Made by a program: the position numbers and the translations under genes. Shown here piece after piece: positions 22,864 to 35,294 of a DNA stretch of 64,000 nt (position 1 is the first letter of the stretch; each line of letters opens with the position of its first letter). Below the pieces are notes generated by a model, which was given only the letters and a program-made list of their open reading frames with translations, ran no database searches and was not told the origin of the DNA. Source of the stretch: Strobilurus pachycystidiatus (taxonomy: Eukaryota; Basidiomycota; Agaricomycetes; Agaricales; Physalacriaceae); the NCBI GenBank assembly GCA_019915135.1, contig JAHLMK010000013.1:1178001-1242000 (forward strand), in the 5' to 3' direction.

Positions 22864-25800
22864 GGTGGATGGCGATATGCGGTGGTAGAGACGAAGAAAT
22901 GGAATGAAAGAACCCGAGAGTTGACTAACCCGGAACTGAGCAGCGACGTTTTATAGAGTCGCCTGGTCAGGGTTTACGGCATAAGCAATAGCTGCACCAG
23001 GTGTCATATGAGGCGTAGAGTACATCGAGACCGCGCTTTCCAGGTATCCATCAAGTCTATTGAATTCGAAAGGCCGTATCCTGATCCACCGAAGGCTGGG
23101 CCAAGGCCAGATATTGAAAATAGAGAGCCAGGCCTAATTGGTTTCCCGGGGCAGTGCCGCATCCATTGGGCCTCAGCAAAGCGCTGCAAAGGGGGTTTTG
23201 GAGACTCTTGGTTGTCCACGAAAGAGTCCAGGCCCTGCCGAACCGACGGTCTAGATTGCCGGCACCATCTGATTGGCTCAGATGACAGACGCGTCCGTAA
23301 GGGGCGTCACGTACCTGCCCCCTGATTGGCCCAGCGCTGCATGAACTCTCAAGGTCGCAAGTCAAGTGCCCGCTGGAAGACAGTTTTCAATCTCTCAGCT
23401 CACGAAGGTGCTTAGCCTGAGTTGATTCACACACCTTGTCCCTGCAATTCCATTCACATCGACGGGCACATGCACAACGCCACTCCCGCTGTTTCCGCGC
23501 ACGGCTATGCGCTCCTGGTGCAACTATCGCCGCCATCGTTTCCCGTAGCCTTACCAGACGGTCGGCAGCGCATTCTGTTGTCTCCCATCTCGCGAAGTCG
23601 TGTCCATCCTAGACCGATCCTGGAACCGCTTCTTGATTCAATCTACCTATTGACGATAGCGCGGCCAGTTAGTGGTTACCAAATGCCTTTACACTATCCC
23701 GGTATCGCTCCACAGCGCATAGGTGCTCCTTGTAATAGACCCGCCGAATTTGGGCCCAGTCAAACCAGGTCCGTCGGCCCAGCCCGCTCCATGACTCAAA
23801 CTGCGGCAAGAGATTTGCACTCACCATCCGCGCCAGAATTTCATCGTAGTCAATGCAGCAGCACTCAAGATTGTCAGCTGGGTTGTTAGACCAAACGGGC
23901 TTTAACAAGAAGTTTGTAATGGTTGTAAAAGGCAGAGGTGGCAGTCGGCGTGAGTTACACTGTCACCTCTCACCTGACCGTGACTGAACCGTGTTGACTA
24001 CGTCATTAGGCATTTTTCTTTTTCTCAGACTCTCCTTTTGCGCTGCTGGGCAACTTTGCGCCTATACGCGCGACGACAAGTGGATTGCAGTGAGCACGGT
24101 CACTCAATCGTCCATGTCGCGTCAGTCAGCTTTCGCTTCCTGTGCCCGACTATTGACTATTACGCAGGAATGCCAAAATTTACTACTACCACTAAAGTTT
24201 CTGACACTCAACCTTCCCGCGCGAATCAACTTCCATTCAACGTGAGGACTTGCGGTATAGTTCAGATTGTAGCAACGGTCAGTCAGCGGCCTAATTATGT
24301 CTACGTCGCTGGCTAAGGCTGACAAATAGTCTTTGACGTCGTCGTCTACGCCAAAGGTCTTCTGAACTGATTGCCTAAGTATGATAGTACATCCGTGACG
24401 AATAGAAAGCTCTGATTGACCGCTCTCAAGAAACACAATTGCATTCCGAACCTTCCCCACGAGATTCTTCTCTCGTGGTCATGCCTCGACTCGCAGCGGA
24501 TCTTGCCATCATTCTACTCGTCAGCTTTCTTGGAACGAACTTGAAATGGCATAAGCTCAAGCCCTCTCCCACATCTCCGTCCTTGGAACCATTTGCTGCC
24601 AGGAGGATTATGATTTTCGTCCTCTAAAGTGCACTCGCGACTAGTACCACCAGTGTTCCTACTTGTTCGCGTCCGTCCAGGTCCAATCCCGAGGTCTCTA
24701 TCCTCCCAGTCAAAACCCACAGGAGCGCAGAGGACGACTCGGAAGAAGGGTATTTTGAGACTCAAGGGATTGCGGAAGCGCGGAACGCGAAGGCAGTATC
24801 CTGGGGCATGACGAGTACTGCAAAATGCACTCGGAGTGGATGTTTTGGCGGTGGGGGTGTTGGGCGGAGGAACAAGTGGGGGAGCACGAGGAAGTGAGGC
24901 GATGGCCGACGTTGTGAGTGGTTTAATCAGACGTGACAGGCATCAGGTTCAACGTCGAGTAGTACAAGGGCTTCTTTCGTCCATTTCGGGCGTCGATATA
25001 TGCGAAATGGGTAGATCCTGCTACGACAATATGGGGCGCATGCGATCTGGACGAGATGTGGGGAAGGTATAGGTGTAGTTATCTCCTTACATGCTGTCGT
25101 ACTGATCGCAGAGTTCATACTCGTTCGAAGAGAACATATACGGTCTAGTATTCCTGCCTCTTGTTTCTATTGACAACTCACGTCACCTCAACAGAGTTAC
25201 GTGGACTCTGGCGCCCGAATCCGACGTACCCGTTCCTACCACGCCCAGTTGGGGTGAGACCATCCTGGTGCTCACACCACTGGCCGAACACATGCCCCGC
25301 ACATAGTCGACGCGCTGACGCACATGTTTTTTCCAAACGTCAAGGGAACTCAAGGCTCCATGCAGCATCCATTCCCGTCACAGATCAGTGGTATGTATAT
25401 CTTAACTCCCTCTTCCGCAATTGGCTGATCCCTCGCTGAGTATCATCTCCACCTTTGACGGCGTGTTTGGGTTGGATGAGTTGCCCGACGGGCGGTCAGC
25501 CGAAGAGCGCATATCCGCAATCGTGACGACTCCGGCTCACTCGCGCAGAATATTGGGATCTGCCGACAAACCACTGGGGGAGCTGGGCCCGTGTCCTTCC
25601 GTCTAGGTCCACAAAACTTGGGGCTGGGACCAAAAGGTTATCTTTCAAAGGTTGAAGAATTGACTAGGCCAATTGGGGATTACATGTCTAAGATAACGTG
25701 CCGCGCTGCCCGTATGATACTCGCGATGTCTAATTCGGTTCTTCCCGTCGCTAATTTCATCTGGTAGTGGACTTCAGATTGTACGTGTATAGCGGGGACT

Positions 25801-25896
25801 TGGTCGACCCGCTGAGTAACAGTGATCTGGATATCGCTGTGAGTACTTTTGTATCGAGAGAGCAACATCAATGTTGCAGCAACGTTCTGGCGGAAG
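22864..25896. other. Intergenic; weak hints of a decayed minus-strand gene at 23.65-24.46 kb
   Basis: Minus-strand frames at 24460-24122 (with FGVDDDVKDYLSALASDVD) and 23908-23669 (with RRTWFDWAQIRRVYYKEHL) have protein-like composition but share no motif I know and could not be joined by convincing splice sites. The rest shows nothing. Confidence 0.35.
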
Positions 25897-27520
25897 CTAA
25901 TGGCTGGCATGAAAATCACTGGAGACACGCTTTGGTGACAATGCCATTCTGGATGGTCGCACATTCTGCTCCAGCTCCTCCATGAGGGATAGGACCTTTG
26001 TGTAACAGATTAGCGAAAAATTGGGGAGAACGGAGCGAGCATACATCATTCGCACACCCAAACGAGAGAGAGAAGCCGGCTCCACCCTGGCCGTATGAGT
26101 GTATGATCCGGCTCATTTCCCCATCGCTGCGAAGGCGTAATTCACGTTCAACGCGAACGTTGGTACCTCGGAAAGGGCGCAGTCCTTGGACGAGTGGGGC
26201 ATCTGGATCGTACTCGGCGTTCTCCAGACCTGGCACGAAGTTGTTGCACCGCGCACGCATACGAACTATCTCAGGGCTTGCTAGTGTGAGATCAAGGGAA
26301 TGAATGTTCGGCTGGGCTAGACCTAAATGCAGGATTTAAGCGTCGGCATCAGACAGCGCAGGGACGACGTACCTCCAAGGATTAGAGTGCAATCGTTTCG
26401 GGGAACAATGAAAACGATGTCTTCATCTTCGCCCCTGGAATCGTCATGCGTAACGGCAAACGCTTCCGTAACTTTGGGGAATCGCTTCCCATCGTTGACG
26501 ACGCGGATGAGTGCACCGCGAAGTGGGTAGACCGAGGTATCTGCAGCAAGTTCGTAGGCAGCCAGACCAGTCGCGTTGATGATGGCATCCGCGCCGTACT
26601 CGGCCAAGAGCTGAGACTCCTGGTCAAGCAAATCTCCATTGATGCGACGAGACTGGAGAAGTGCCCCCTTGCAGACAATCACATAACGAAGCCAAAGCAT
26701 GTAAGCATCAGTGTCGATGACAGGTGCCAGATGTTGGTATGCATCGACCACCCCCGCTTGTTGGTTGACCTGATGTTCTCTGACGATCTGGGCATCCCGC
26801 CTCACACGCTTGATCTATCAATCATGAGTTGACATGCTGAACAAAGAAAGAAGTGCCGGCCTCACGTACGTCGAGTTGTTCGCTGATCTCTTCAAACTTA
26901 TCAAGTTGTCCGCGGTCGGGCATGGCCTCAAGCTTCGCGTCAAAGAAAAAATTGGCCATCCGCATGCGGACTCCGTGATCGAAGTATTCGCTCGACGGCA
27001 GCATTTCCTGGAGTCGGTCAAAGATGCGATAGGAAGTCATACACCAACGCTTAGCGTTGGAGAGGGAGATGATCTAAGAGAGATGAGTAAGACGGGACAC
27101 GTAGATAAAGCTGTAACCGACGTCGGTGTGCTTTCCACAAACGGCTGGAGGCCATTCCCATCTGGGGAGCAAGCTCGTCAGTTTGAGTTATCGTAGCACT
27201 GATTACCGATACGTACAAGGCCCCAGCAATTTGGGAAGTGATACGGTCTTCGGGGTGAGCCCACTTCTCTGAAAGAACAGTGACCGCGTATCCAGCGTCC
27301 AAAAGAGCCCAAGCAGACTGTAGATCCGTTAAAAACACAGAATCAAAGACAGAGATCCGAAACCGACAGTGAGCCCGGTGACTCCACCTCCAATGACAAG
27401 CACGCGCCTTTTCGGAACCAGAGATTTGTGTTGGGCGGTTCGTGGATCCGTACGAAGAACGAGTTCGCCATCGTCGACACGGTCCAGAAAGAAACCGGGC
27501 GTATAGGAGGTTGTCGTCAT
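25897..27520 (-). CDS. D-amino-acid oxidase (FAD-dependent)
   Basis: The enzyme oxidises D-amino acids to keto acids with release of hydrogen peroxide and ammonia. The chosen ATG is 27520-27518 (MTTTSYTPGFFLDRVDDG). The FAD dinucleotide motif VLVIGGGVTGLT sits about 38 residues in, after an N-terminal extension. Then come SAWALLDAGYAVTVLSEKW, ITSQIAGALWEWPPAVCG, GADAIINATGLAAYELA, YPLRGALIRV, LRPFRGTNVRVE and the family signature RIIHSYGQGGAGFSLSFGCA. A last intron joins GCAND-VLSLMEELEQN and the protein ends FHASH. The usual C-terminal SKL-type peroxisomal signal is not present. Six or more exons are needed; the core family call is secure. Confidence 0.87.
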
Positions 27521-28379
27521 GGTGTAAATACAGATGGAAGGTAAGGGGAGTGAGAAAACTTCAAAAAACATCGTTTGTTTTAAGCACTATCCCGTGTTAT
27601 GCCCTGAAAAGATTGTGAGTACGCGCGCGCAGCACCCTGACAATGCGTAACTCATGGACACCGATGACGGGGAGGCGTAAAAAGACCGATCAAGGGCAAC
27701 CGTGGAAGAGGAAGATGCTCGTAAGTCTGATGCGTCCGATGGACAGTATGTCGCTTGATATAGAAGCTCGTGTACGCATGAGACATTGACCGCCGAGTCG
27801 TCATTGTGGAAGGGTTTTGGGACGACTCATCCGCTGTACTCTGGTCGGACCATTAACCGAATCGAGTGTATACTTGACCTGAGTATGAGTCGTATGATAT
27901 ATGTGCTGGAGGAGCTTTTGAAGAAAAGAGGAAGGGGCAACTGCACGTTCTTCGATATGACCATTTGGCGAGAATAATGTTGGACCATGATCTGAGTCAA
28001 TGGTACGTCCTTTCGTCTTTGGCCTCCGGGCCCAATTCATAGTCAAGTATCAACAACGAGGGCCGAATCGTTCGTCTGAGAAAGGCTGGAATAGGTTCTC
28101 ATATCGTTTTTCTGCTGCGCGTCCTGGTGCTGCCAATGGTCCTGTCGGAGAAGACTGTCGCCAGCATCCAGGGTCAGCTGTTCGCTGGAGTTCAATCATG
28201 AGCACATGGAGTTAGCGCGAATGAGTGGCGGAATTTACCGCGACTAAGCAGCATGCAAAAAGCCTTGAGTTCCAAGTCGCCTTCCCATTCCCGCGAGTCG
28301 GAAAGTCTCGTTGAATCTGAGAATCAGATAGAAAAGGCAGCTTGGCAAAAAACCGGAGAGACATACACCTGCCAAGGAT
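27521..28379. other. Intergenic, no gene seen
   Basis: Upstream of the oxidase. Only short frames without motifs. Confidence 0.5.
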
Positions 28380-28397
28380 GCGCGTTCTACGGTCGGA

Positions 28398-29965
28398 ACA
28401 GCAAGAGAGGCCGTAGTGGGGAAAAACAAATGCGGAGTAAGCCTAGGCCCTGATGCACCGGCAGGACGGAGTTTCAATTTCTCGGATTTATCCGCCGGCT
28501 CGAAATGCCTGGCTGACAGACGGTTCGCGAGCCGAACACTTCTCGCCGCGACAGCCCGACAGGTGTAAGGTTGATCCATGGAGAAAGCTCGTGTGCAATG
28601 TGCCCATTCATTCACACCCACAGATCCCTTCGTACCACGCGGGATGCCACGCCCGGCATTTACGGCTGTCACCCATAGCGCCACGTTCTACAGCCCTTAC
28701 TACAATGCGATTTCGGTATCTAGATTTAGTCTGCAACTCAGAAGATAGGCATCACCTATTCAATAGCACGGCAATGACGTCTATGCCAGAATGATTCTGC
28801 ACCTCAAGAGGAGGCGTCATCTATTCAGTAGCACGGCAATGACGTCTACGCGCATAGAGTAGAGCAAAGTCTCCATCAAAGACCCCTGCTACTGGAGTAT
28901 CACTTCTGGCCTAAAAAACAACCGAGTCTCATAACTCCCGGTTACACCAAAGGTTTCAGACGCTGGGAAACTAAAGTCTGGATTCAAAGGTAGGTAGGTA
29001 TTCTAACTAGCAAGGATGTATCTTGAACAAGGACCTTCATCGGGAATCCATTCACGTCCAAGATCCACCTTCCAAACCGTCATGAAGAGTCGGTCCGCCT
29101 TCAACCTTGTATGTTTCGGCGATATTGACGAATGGATTGAAGCTGGTGAGTCAAAATGATACTCATAATACAGAACATACCCATCAGCGCTGAAATACTA
29201 GACCGGCTGCGGTTCCTGTGGCGACTCACCGGCCTCTTCGCCAACGGTACGGCGTCTCTCTCCACTAAGTCTCCGGTAATTGACGAATACACGCCCGCCG
29301 TTCATTGTACATGGTAGCCGAAGTGATTACCGTGCGGTAGAAAACTTAGCTTTTGCCGGCTGGTGACACCGTGTTTCAAGATGGCCTAGCGGACTCGGTG
29401 AACTACAGCATCTTCCGGTCCTCTCTGATGTATCAATCTTATAGACCGTCTCGGGGCCGTTAGGGTAAGCTTGAGAAGACTGTGGCGAGCTTGGAAGGAA
29501 GAGCACATCCCTGGAGTCAAAGAGAGCCGGAGTACCGGTCCGTGTATTTATTGATTATCTTTGGGAATTCATCGGTAAATTAGCGGTGACCTGGTTCCTA
29601 CTGACAGGATACAGTTTCTTCGTGTCAGTGCGCGGCAGTGTACACAGGTGCTCAAGGTCACCGTTCTTTTCGTGTACTTACGGTAAGCACGGCAAAACTT
29701 CTACTCAAGTCTTTCCACTGCATATCCACCGGGTACGCTTGTGCGTTGTATCAGTACACGAACAGGAACGTGGGCTGCCAGGCCCGCAGTAGAACTATCT
29801 ATCTCATCAGTGGCTGAAGAAAGGCTCGTTCTTGGATGCACGCGGCCTCGGCACAGAAATTCAACCATATTAGCCTTCCGCCAAGTTGACATCCCCCGGC
29901 GTAGTCGTAAAGCACATGTCCATCCATCACCGTCGACGAGATGTGTCCGTTCGCGAAGCGAGTTC
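28398..29965 (+). pseudogene. Relic of the unknown-function gene at 43.85 kb, interrupted
   Basis: Nucleotides 28398-28511 match 43650-43762 almost base for base, 29636-29720 match about 43770-43848, and 29731-29960 match about 44410-44690. The relic lacks the part corresponding to 43.86-44.41 kb, carries about 1.1 kb of unrelated DNA after 28511, and its frame is broken by stops and indels (for example the GCEARSGTIFLITGC region is out of frame). It is a dead paralogous copy. Confidence 0.75.
28758..28850. repeat. Local duplication, period 65 bp
   Basis: The string AGCACGGCAATGACGTCTA occurs at about 28765 and again at about 28830, with matching flanks (CTATTCARTAGCACGG). It lies in the DNA that interrupts the relic. 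Confidence 0.7.
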
Positions 29966-30011
29966 TGTAAGCATAGGTAGGGACGTCAACGTAGCGGTGT
30001 CTTATGTACTC

Positions 30012-30030
30012 CTTCCTTCCTTCCTTCCCT
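30012..30030. repeat. CCTT microsatellite
   Basis: Four to five CCTT/CTTC units in a row, followed by more pyrimidines. Confidence 0.85.
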
Positions 30031-30485
30031 CTTTCCTCACTCTTGTACCTAGCAAAGTAATGAGCGAAAGGAGACATGACCTTTTCGTGACAGTCCTGAT
30101 CATCAACATACTCATACAACCAAAGGTACAAGTAAGCATGTAGGCAGACAAACGACGCGAGGAAAATCCCTACGTCCGCCGCGGGGGACTAGGAGTGCCA
30201 GTGGGGTACTAATTCGACAAAGTCCCGTGTATTTTACTAATACAGACTGCGGTTCAAGCTAACGGGGTCCCAGAAGCTACCTCCCCAACCTTGGATTCTT
30301 TGCACGTTAGGGTAGCCGTGAGCTACGAGGGTCTTGCTATCCTTGAGTGGTCTGACGAGGGGAGGCTTTTCTGTGCATTGGAGCTGGTGGTGCTTGTCGT
30401 ACGAGTCGAACTTTCTCGGCGGTATCTGGTCCTCAGAACAACAATGCGTTCTGTTGAATTCTGCGTCGCAAGAGACTGGCGCGTA

Positions 30486-31125
30486 TCATTCATCGTTTTT
30501 TCTGAATCGGTTGTTATGAACGAGTTTTTGAATGTATGGAAGGCTCAACTCACGACTGTAAGGCGCTCTGACACTCGTAATAGCCTCCAGCCTCCTCTGT
30601 ACCTCCTTCAGCCTCGCACTGACGGACTCTACGTCCTTCTTGATCGCAACGTTCAGCTGGCTGGAACACAATCAAAGTTCTGACACTGCAGATAGACATG
30701 ACGACTTACTACGCATCGACCAAAAGCGCTTGCTGTAGCAAGACATTCATTCGATGTATTGAGCCAAGCACGCTCTGCATCTCTTCCTTCTGGAAAATCC
30801 ACTGCAGCCTACGGAAGAACGACTTGCCGCCCTTTCGCCCCCTTGCCTCCATGACCGCCAGCTTGCCCACGATCTGGCTCGCCAGAAGATCGATCTCTTC
30901 ACTTCGCAGCGCCTGGAGCCAAGAGTCGCCCGCAGGTCGGTGTAATGAGGCTTTCCGAAGTTGTTCCAGATTACGTTGAACGGTCCTAAGCTCGCGGATG
31001 ACATCCCGGCCTTCCGCAGGAGCGTCGCGGAATGTTCTAAGGTAGTTGACGGCTTTCACGGAGGTATCGAGGAGGGTGATGAGCGAGGACGCGATTCCAG
31101 CTCCGAATGTGAGTGCGTCAGCCAT
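30486..31125 (-). CDS. STAND/NLR-type fungal N-terminal helical domain protein (3' end uncertain)
   Basis: MADALTFGAGIASSLITLLD begins at ATG 31125 and resembles the helical N-terminal domain of fungal STAND (NOD-like) proteins, which usually starts MADPLSVxAS. It continues with VKAVNYLRTFRDAPAEGRDV and IRELRTVQRNLEQLRK. A short intron joins LLVDA-YQLNVAIKKDVES, then VSARLKEVQRRLEAITSVRAP. Without further splicing the frame stops at 30486; a GTGAGT donor near 30545 suggests another exon that I could not place. No NACHT, NB-ARC or repeat domain follows in the window, so it is a stand-alone N-terminal domain or a truncated receptor. In this family the domain acts as, or recruits, a cell-death effector. 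An upstream in-frame ATG at 31185 is possible. Confidence 0.55.
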
Positions 31126-31654
31126 GATGGGCGAAGGGAAGGAGGACGCTTCTGTTTCGTGTGTGTGTTTCACAGACATGTCCACGAGGAACAGCTTCAG
31201 AGAGACGTGCGTATTGTCACCGTGTAAATTTATATCCCACCGATAGCAAGGTCGTGGGAGACGAAGAATCGATGGATTGTGTACGGTTCAAGGGTTATTC
31301 TGGTTCACGAAATTCAGGCACAGGGCAGCCACTATTGAGACATGATGTAGGACGAGAATGGAAGAAGGCGTGTGTGGCGCCGCAAGCATATCATCTGTTG
31401 AGGTGTCAGTAAACACATATTGCAGGGAGCCGTTCGTACACACATCTTTGTCTCTCAAGACACACGGCGCTTTCTTTAACGACATTGTACTGCTCGAGTC
31501 CGCGACTGCTACTTGACCTCATAAGCATCTGCTCACTCCTCAGGGCCGCGACTGTTACCGCGCTATCGTGGCACTTTACCGTGACCTTGAAATCACGGTC
31601 ACTGTAAAATCTACTGGCCCGACTGCGAGGGCACACAGCGTCTTCGAAGAAGAG

Positions 31655-32812
31655 GATATGCTGAGCACTGAGGGGGCGCAACAAGCCACGGCCTGAACGA
31701 GATGTACTGCAGGGCGGACTGGGTGAGGCAATCCGGGATGATGAGTGGCGGTGTGGACGCCACCGGAGTGCTTGTCAAGCATCGTTCACGAAGGAAGAGG
31801 GGCCACTCGTCGCGTTCGTGAAGGTGGGATGGACTTGGCACATAGGCGAGTTATGAGGCAGCCCACTTTGGATGACCTCGGAAAGTACGAAGGCGTGTTG
31901 ATCAGGTGGGCGACGAGACGGGAATGGTCTGCGCTGAGGTATACTACGCGGCTGGGAAGGTGTCGGAATTCGATGGCGTCTGATATACATTATGGTATGG
32001 ACAGATGACGCGGACTGTCGGGCATGAGCTACTGTGATGGGGAGAGGCAACCAGTACACACCAAAGCAGCCGAAAGGACGAGTGCCGGTGGTGCTATGAA
32101 GTACTAGATATGCCAAAAGCGGCAGATAGGTGACATGGTTGGAGCGTTTCCTGGTTGAGAGGGTAGACTTCGGCGGGAGTAGTGCGCGATGGGACGTGAA
32201 GCTGCTATTTTTTGCTCACGAGCGCATCTGGCGCGAGTGGAAGATCTGGAGACCGTCGTACTTGCAGAGCCGCGCCCGACAGTGTTGGTGAATGCGAAAA
32301 AATCCACCATGTAGGTCCACGTCCTAACAGCAAGTCAGATGAGCATAGAGAAGGATGGTATGCACACACTTGCCCTTCCGCCATGAACGACGCGTATTCA
32401 ACGACTCGGTATAGGTTCTGCATGTCAATTGAGCACACGAGCAAGACGGGAGACCTGGGGTAAACGGCCAAAGATACGGACGGAGTCGGTGCGGTGCGCG
32501 GCGACTGCGCGACTATTAGTGGTGTGCTGCCTGCGATCACCGGTTTGAGACCATGCGTTGTGCAATGCCACTCCGTTAGAAAGAAGAACAGAAATGAAAA
32601 GCGCGTCCAATCATGGCATCAGAGGAACGATGGGCGGAGGGGCGGGATCATAGGCATGAAGGCGGGTCTGAGGCAGGTCATGATCAGGTCATGATGGCAA
32701 AGCTCAAGCCAGGCTCAAGCCGCAGAGCGCAGGCAGCCATATTGGGACAGCGAGAATCTGACCAATCTGCATGACGCAGCCGCGGCATTTCCGCTGTCCG
32801 TCCGACTCCGCC
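31655..32812 (-). pseudogene. Relic of an RTA1-like membrane protein gene, copy 1
   Basis: On the minus strand the piece NLYRVVEYASFMAEGQ (about 32420-32375) fits the RTA1-like lipid-translocating/7TM family signature (xRxxYRVVEyxxG). The surrounding frame is broken by stops. The whole stretch aligns with 38.01-38.85 plus 41.94-42.19 kb at an estimated 70-75 percent identity by eye, for example at CCAGTACACACC and GGGCGGAGGGGCGGG. The family name rests on one motif. Confidence 0.5.
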
Positions 32813-33887
32813 GTGCTGCCCCATTTCACATTGACCACTGCCAATGAGTCCCATCTCAAGCTAATTAGAGAATCTCCATGTACGAGGAAGGACTTCCAGT
32901 GAATTCTATGACGCTATTTCCAGGCCAATGCAGAAAGCTTTGACGGTTCGTTCGAGGCGGTGCGACAGGTCCTTAAAGTTAGTACAACGTGAGTGCAGCG
33001 TGTTCTGCCAAAAGTGTGCGTCACAGCCCTTGGCCTTTCACTCCCACCATCACCAACCACAATGGTACGCTCGGCCAAGGACGCGAAGTTCAACACGTCG
33101 CTCACCCTCCTAAATGAGTCTCTCAAAACCCTGAAAGTACGCATCTGCCTTTTCCTCCGTGCCATATGCCACTCCATCTTCGTTCCTAGGATCTTTCCGA
33201 TTCCGTACCATTTCTTTCCATAGCTACTGGTAGCGCAATTGCCATTGTGGATAGACTGCAGGCGACCATGGACAACAGAAGCACCTGTATGGATCTGGCG
33301 GAGTACATCTTGCAAATCATGGTTGCAATTGCAACCGAGTTGGATGGCGCCGAGGAAACGACAGCTCTGAGGCGCAAGGTGCGACAGCTAGAAGGGTATG
33401 TTCCATGCCGTTCCTCTGTCCGTGTCCTTACCAGGCCTCAGCAATCTCTTCGAGATCGACAAGTCGGTTGAGAAGACGCTGGCAAGACATCCACTCGCTC
33501 GGTACTTCTTGGGCGGGAAGATAGCGAAAGATTTAGCGGATCTTAGGCGGCGATTGGACGCCTGTCTGGTGCTTTTTCAGGTACCGACGAGTCTCTCGTA
33601 ATCTGGCTCAAAGCCTGACATCCACGTAGGTCACGTCTCTCGTGTCACTTTCCGTTCAGTTAGAGCAGCTATGCCATCGCATGAATGATCCGCTTGTGGT
33701 GAGGCGCAACAGTCATTTCATTTGTGTGTGTCTAATTGATGTCTCGCGCACTTTGTAGATATCCGATGCATTTGACTTAAATCTTGTCCGTGAGATCTCC
33801 TCGGATGGGGATCACTGCTATAGCGTAGGCGAGATTCGCGGCAGGGCTGTTGTAGTGAAAAGGTTTCTTGGGTCCCGGGCAAAACAG

Positions 33888-33939
33888 GCGGGTTGACATC
33901 TGCTTGTATACTTCGGTAGTGCTGATTTAGCATTGACAG
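33888..33939 (+). other. GC-AG intron
   Basis: The frame requires exon 5 to end at CAG 33887, so the 52-nt intron starts GCGGGT and ends TTGACAG. The kinase-like reading RWSRTVAITSLVL-HPNVMRIVG depends on it. Confidence 0.6.
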
Positions 33940-34404
33940 AGATGGTCGAGGACGGTGGCCATCACTTCGTTGGTATTGTACGTGTGCGCCTCAGTGTCAA
34001 GGTTGCTTCCATTTTGATTGTTACATAGGCACCCAAACGTCATGAGGATCGTCGGACATTCCCCAAGAACGTCCAAGCTTTGCTGGGTTGCCTATGGTGC
34101 GTCACTCGCCGCAGTAATAAGCCACATTCATACGTGAAACAGGAGGATTAAACACTACTTACATCAACTTTGAACAAAGACTTGTGTTCGATGCGCAGTC
34201 CCCTCTGAGTGATTGTACTCGTGCATGTATTGAGCTGGTAAGTCATGTTGTTGATGTTGCTTCTTTCTAGGACTCACTTCTTCACAGGTTTACGGACTCT
34301 CTGTATGAGCGTGTATTCTACACATACTGCCCACCTAATTGTGGCTCAAGGCTGGCTTGAATCATCTCGAGACGGTGTTATCAATGCAGGGTCTCAGATC
34401 TGAG

Positions 34405-34460
34405 GCAAGTATCCCGCTTTGATCATTTTTGCAGTACTGTCTAAGCGCTTGCTTGCACAG
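34405..34460 (+). other. GC-AG intron with consensus GCAAGT donor
   Basis: GAG|GCAAGT at 34404/34405 and TTGCACAG|TAT at 34460/34461 join LRSE to YFKVVVGSG in phase. GCAAGT is the textbook GC donor. Confidence 0.7.
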
Positions 34461-35294
34461 TATTTCAAGGTTGTTGTAGGAAGTGGCAATCAGCCAGTGT
34501 TGCTGTTTGACCTTCCGGAGGCTGTTGGCATGGAATCTGAACACAACAAGTCATGCAAGCTTGAATCTACTGTTGCCATCTTGAATATCCTGAACAAGAA
34601 TGTGAGTATTGGCATTATCTGTTTTTGTCTCCAGCAAACAAACTAAAGCAACCTGTATCTCACAGATATACGATAACATAAACTCTCCAAGTCCCAACAA
34701 CAACAACACTGGTCAGTTATTACTTATACCAAGCATCTGAGTTGAGACGTCCGCTAGATGCTTTGGACTGTCAGTTGGAATCTAAATTGAGTACCAACAT
34801 CACCAAGGAGGGTCTCTTATATGAACCCTACGTTGCCTACAATCCACCACCATTGGATACTCATACTCATACAAAAAAGCATACTCTACGCAACTTGCGG
34901 TGGACCTCAGATGATGATACAACTCTGCAGGAAATCCTAGCAGATGCACAGAGATTGGCAGAGCAGATTAGGTCCACACCCTCTTCTGTCTTGAAGCACC
35001 GTGGCTTCTGCAAGACTCGCACGTGGGACCAACTGTTTGAGCCCGATTGGGAATTGACTCAAGAGGAGCTCTTGTTCTCAGCTCGGGTCTCCCAGTTTGT
35101 GGTTCTATATGAGAAGGACAGCTTGGCCTTTTGGTTTTACAAAGCCAATGAGTCGCTTGACTTTGAGGACATCGAGAGCCTGGCAGAAAGTCTGTACGTG
35201 CTACAACATCATAATTTGTGCATCTGATAAGAATGTCTCACATCCACGCACAGTGTTTACAAGACCAGTCCGCCCAGAAAACTACTCGACATCC

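Noticed and set aside
28511..29636. 1.1-kb insertion in the relic as a transposon
   Set aside because: I found no convincing terminal repeats or target duplication at the borders.
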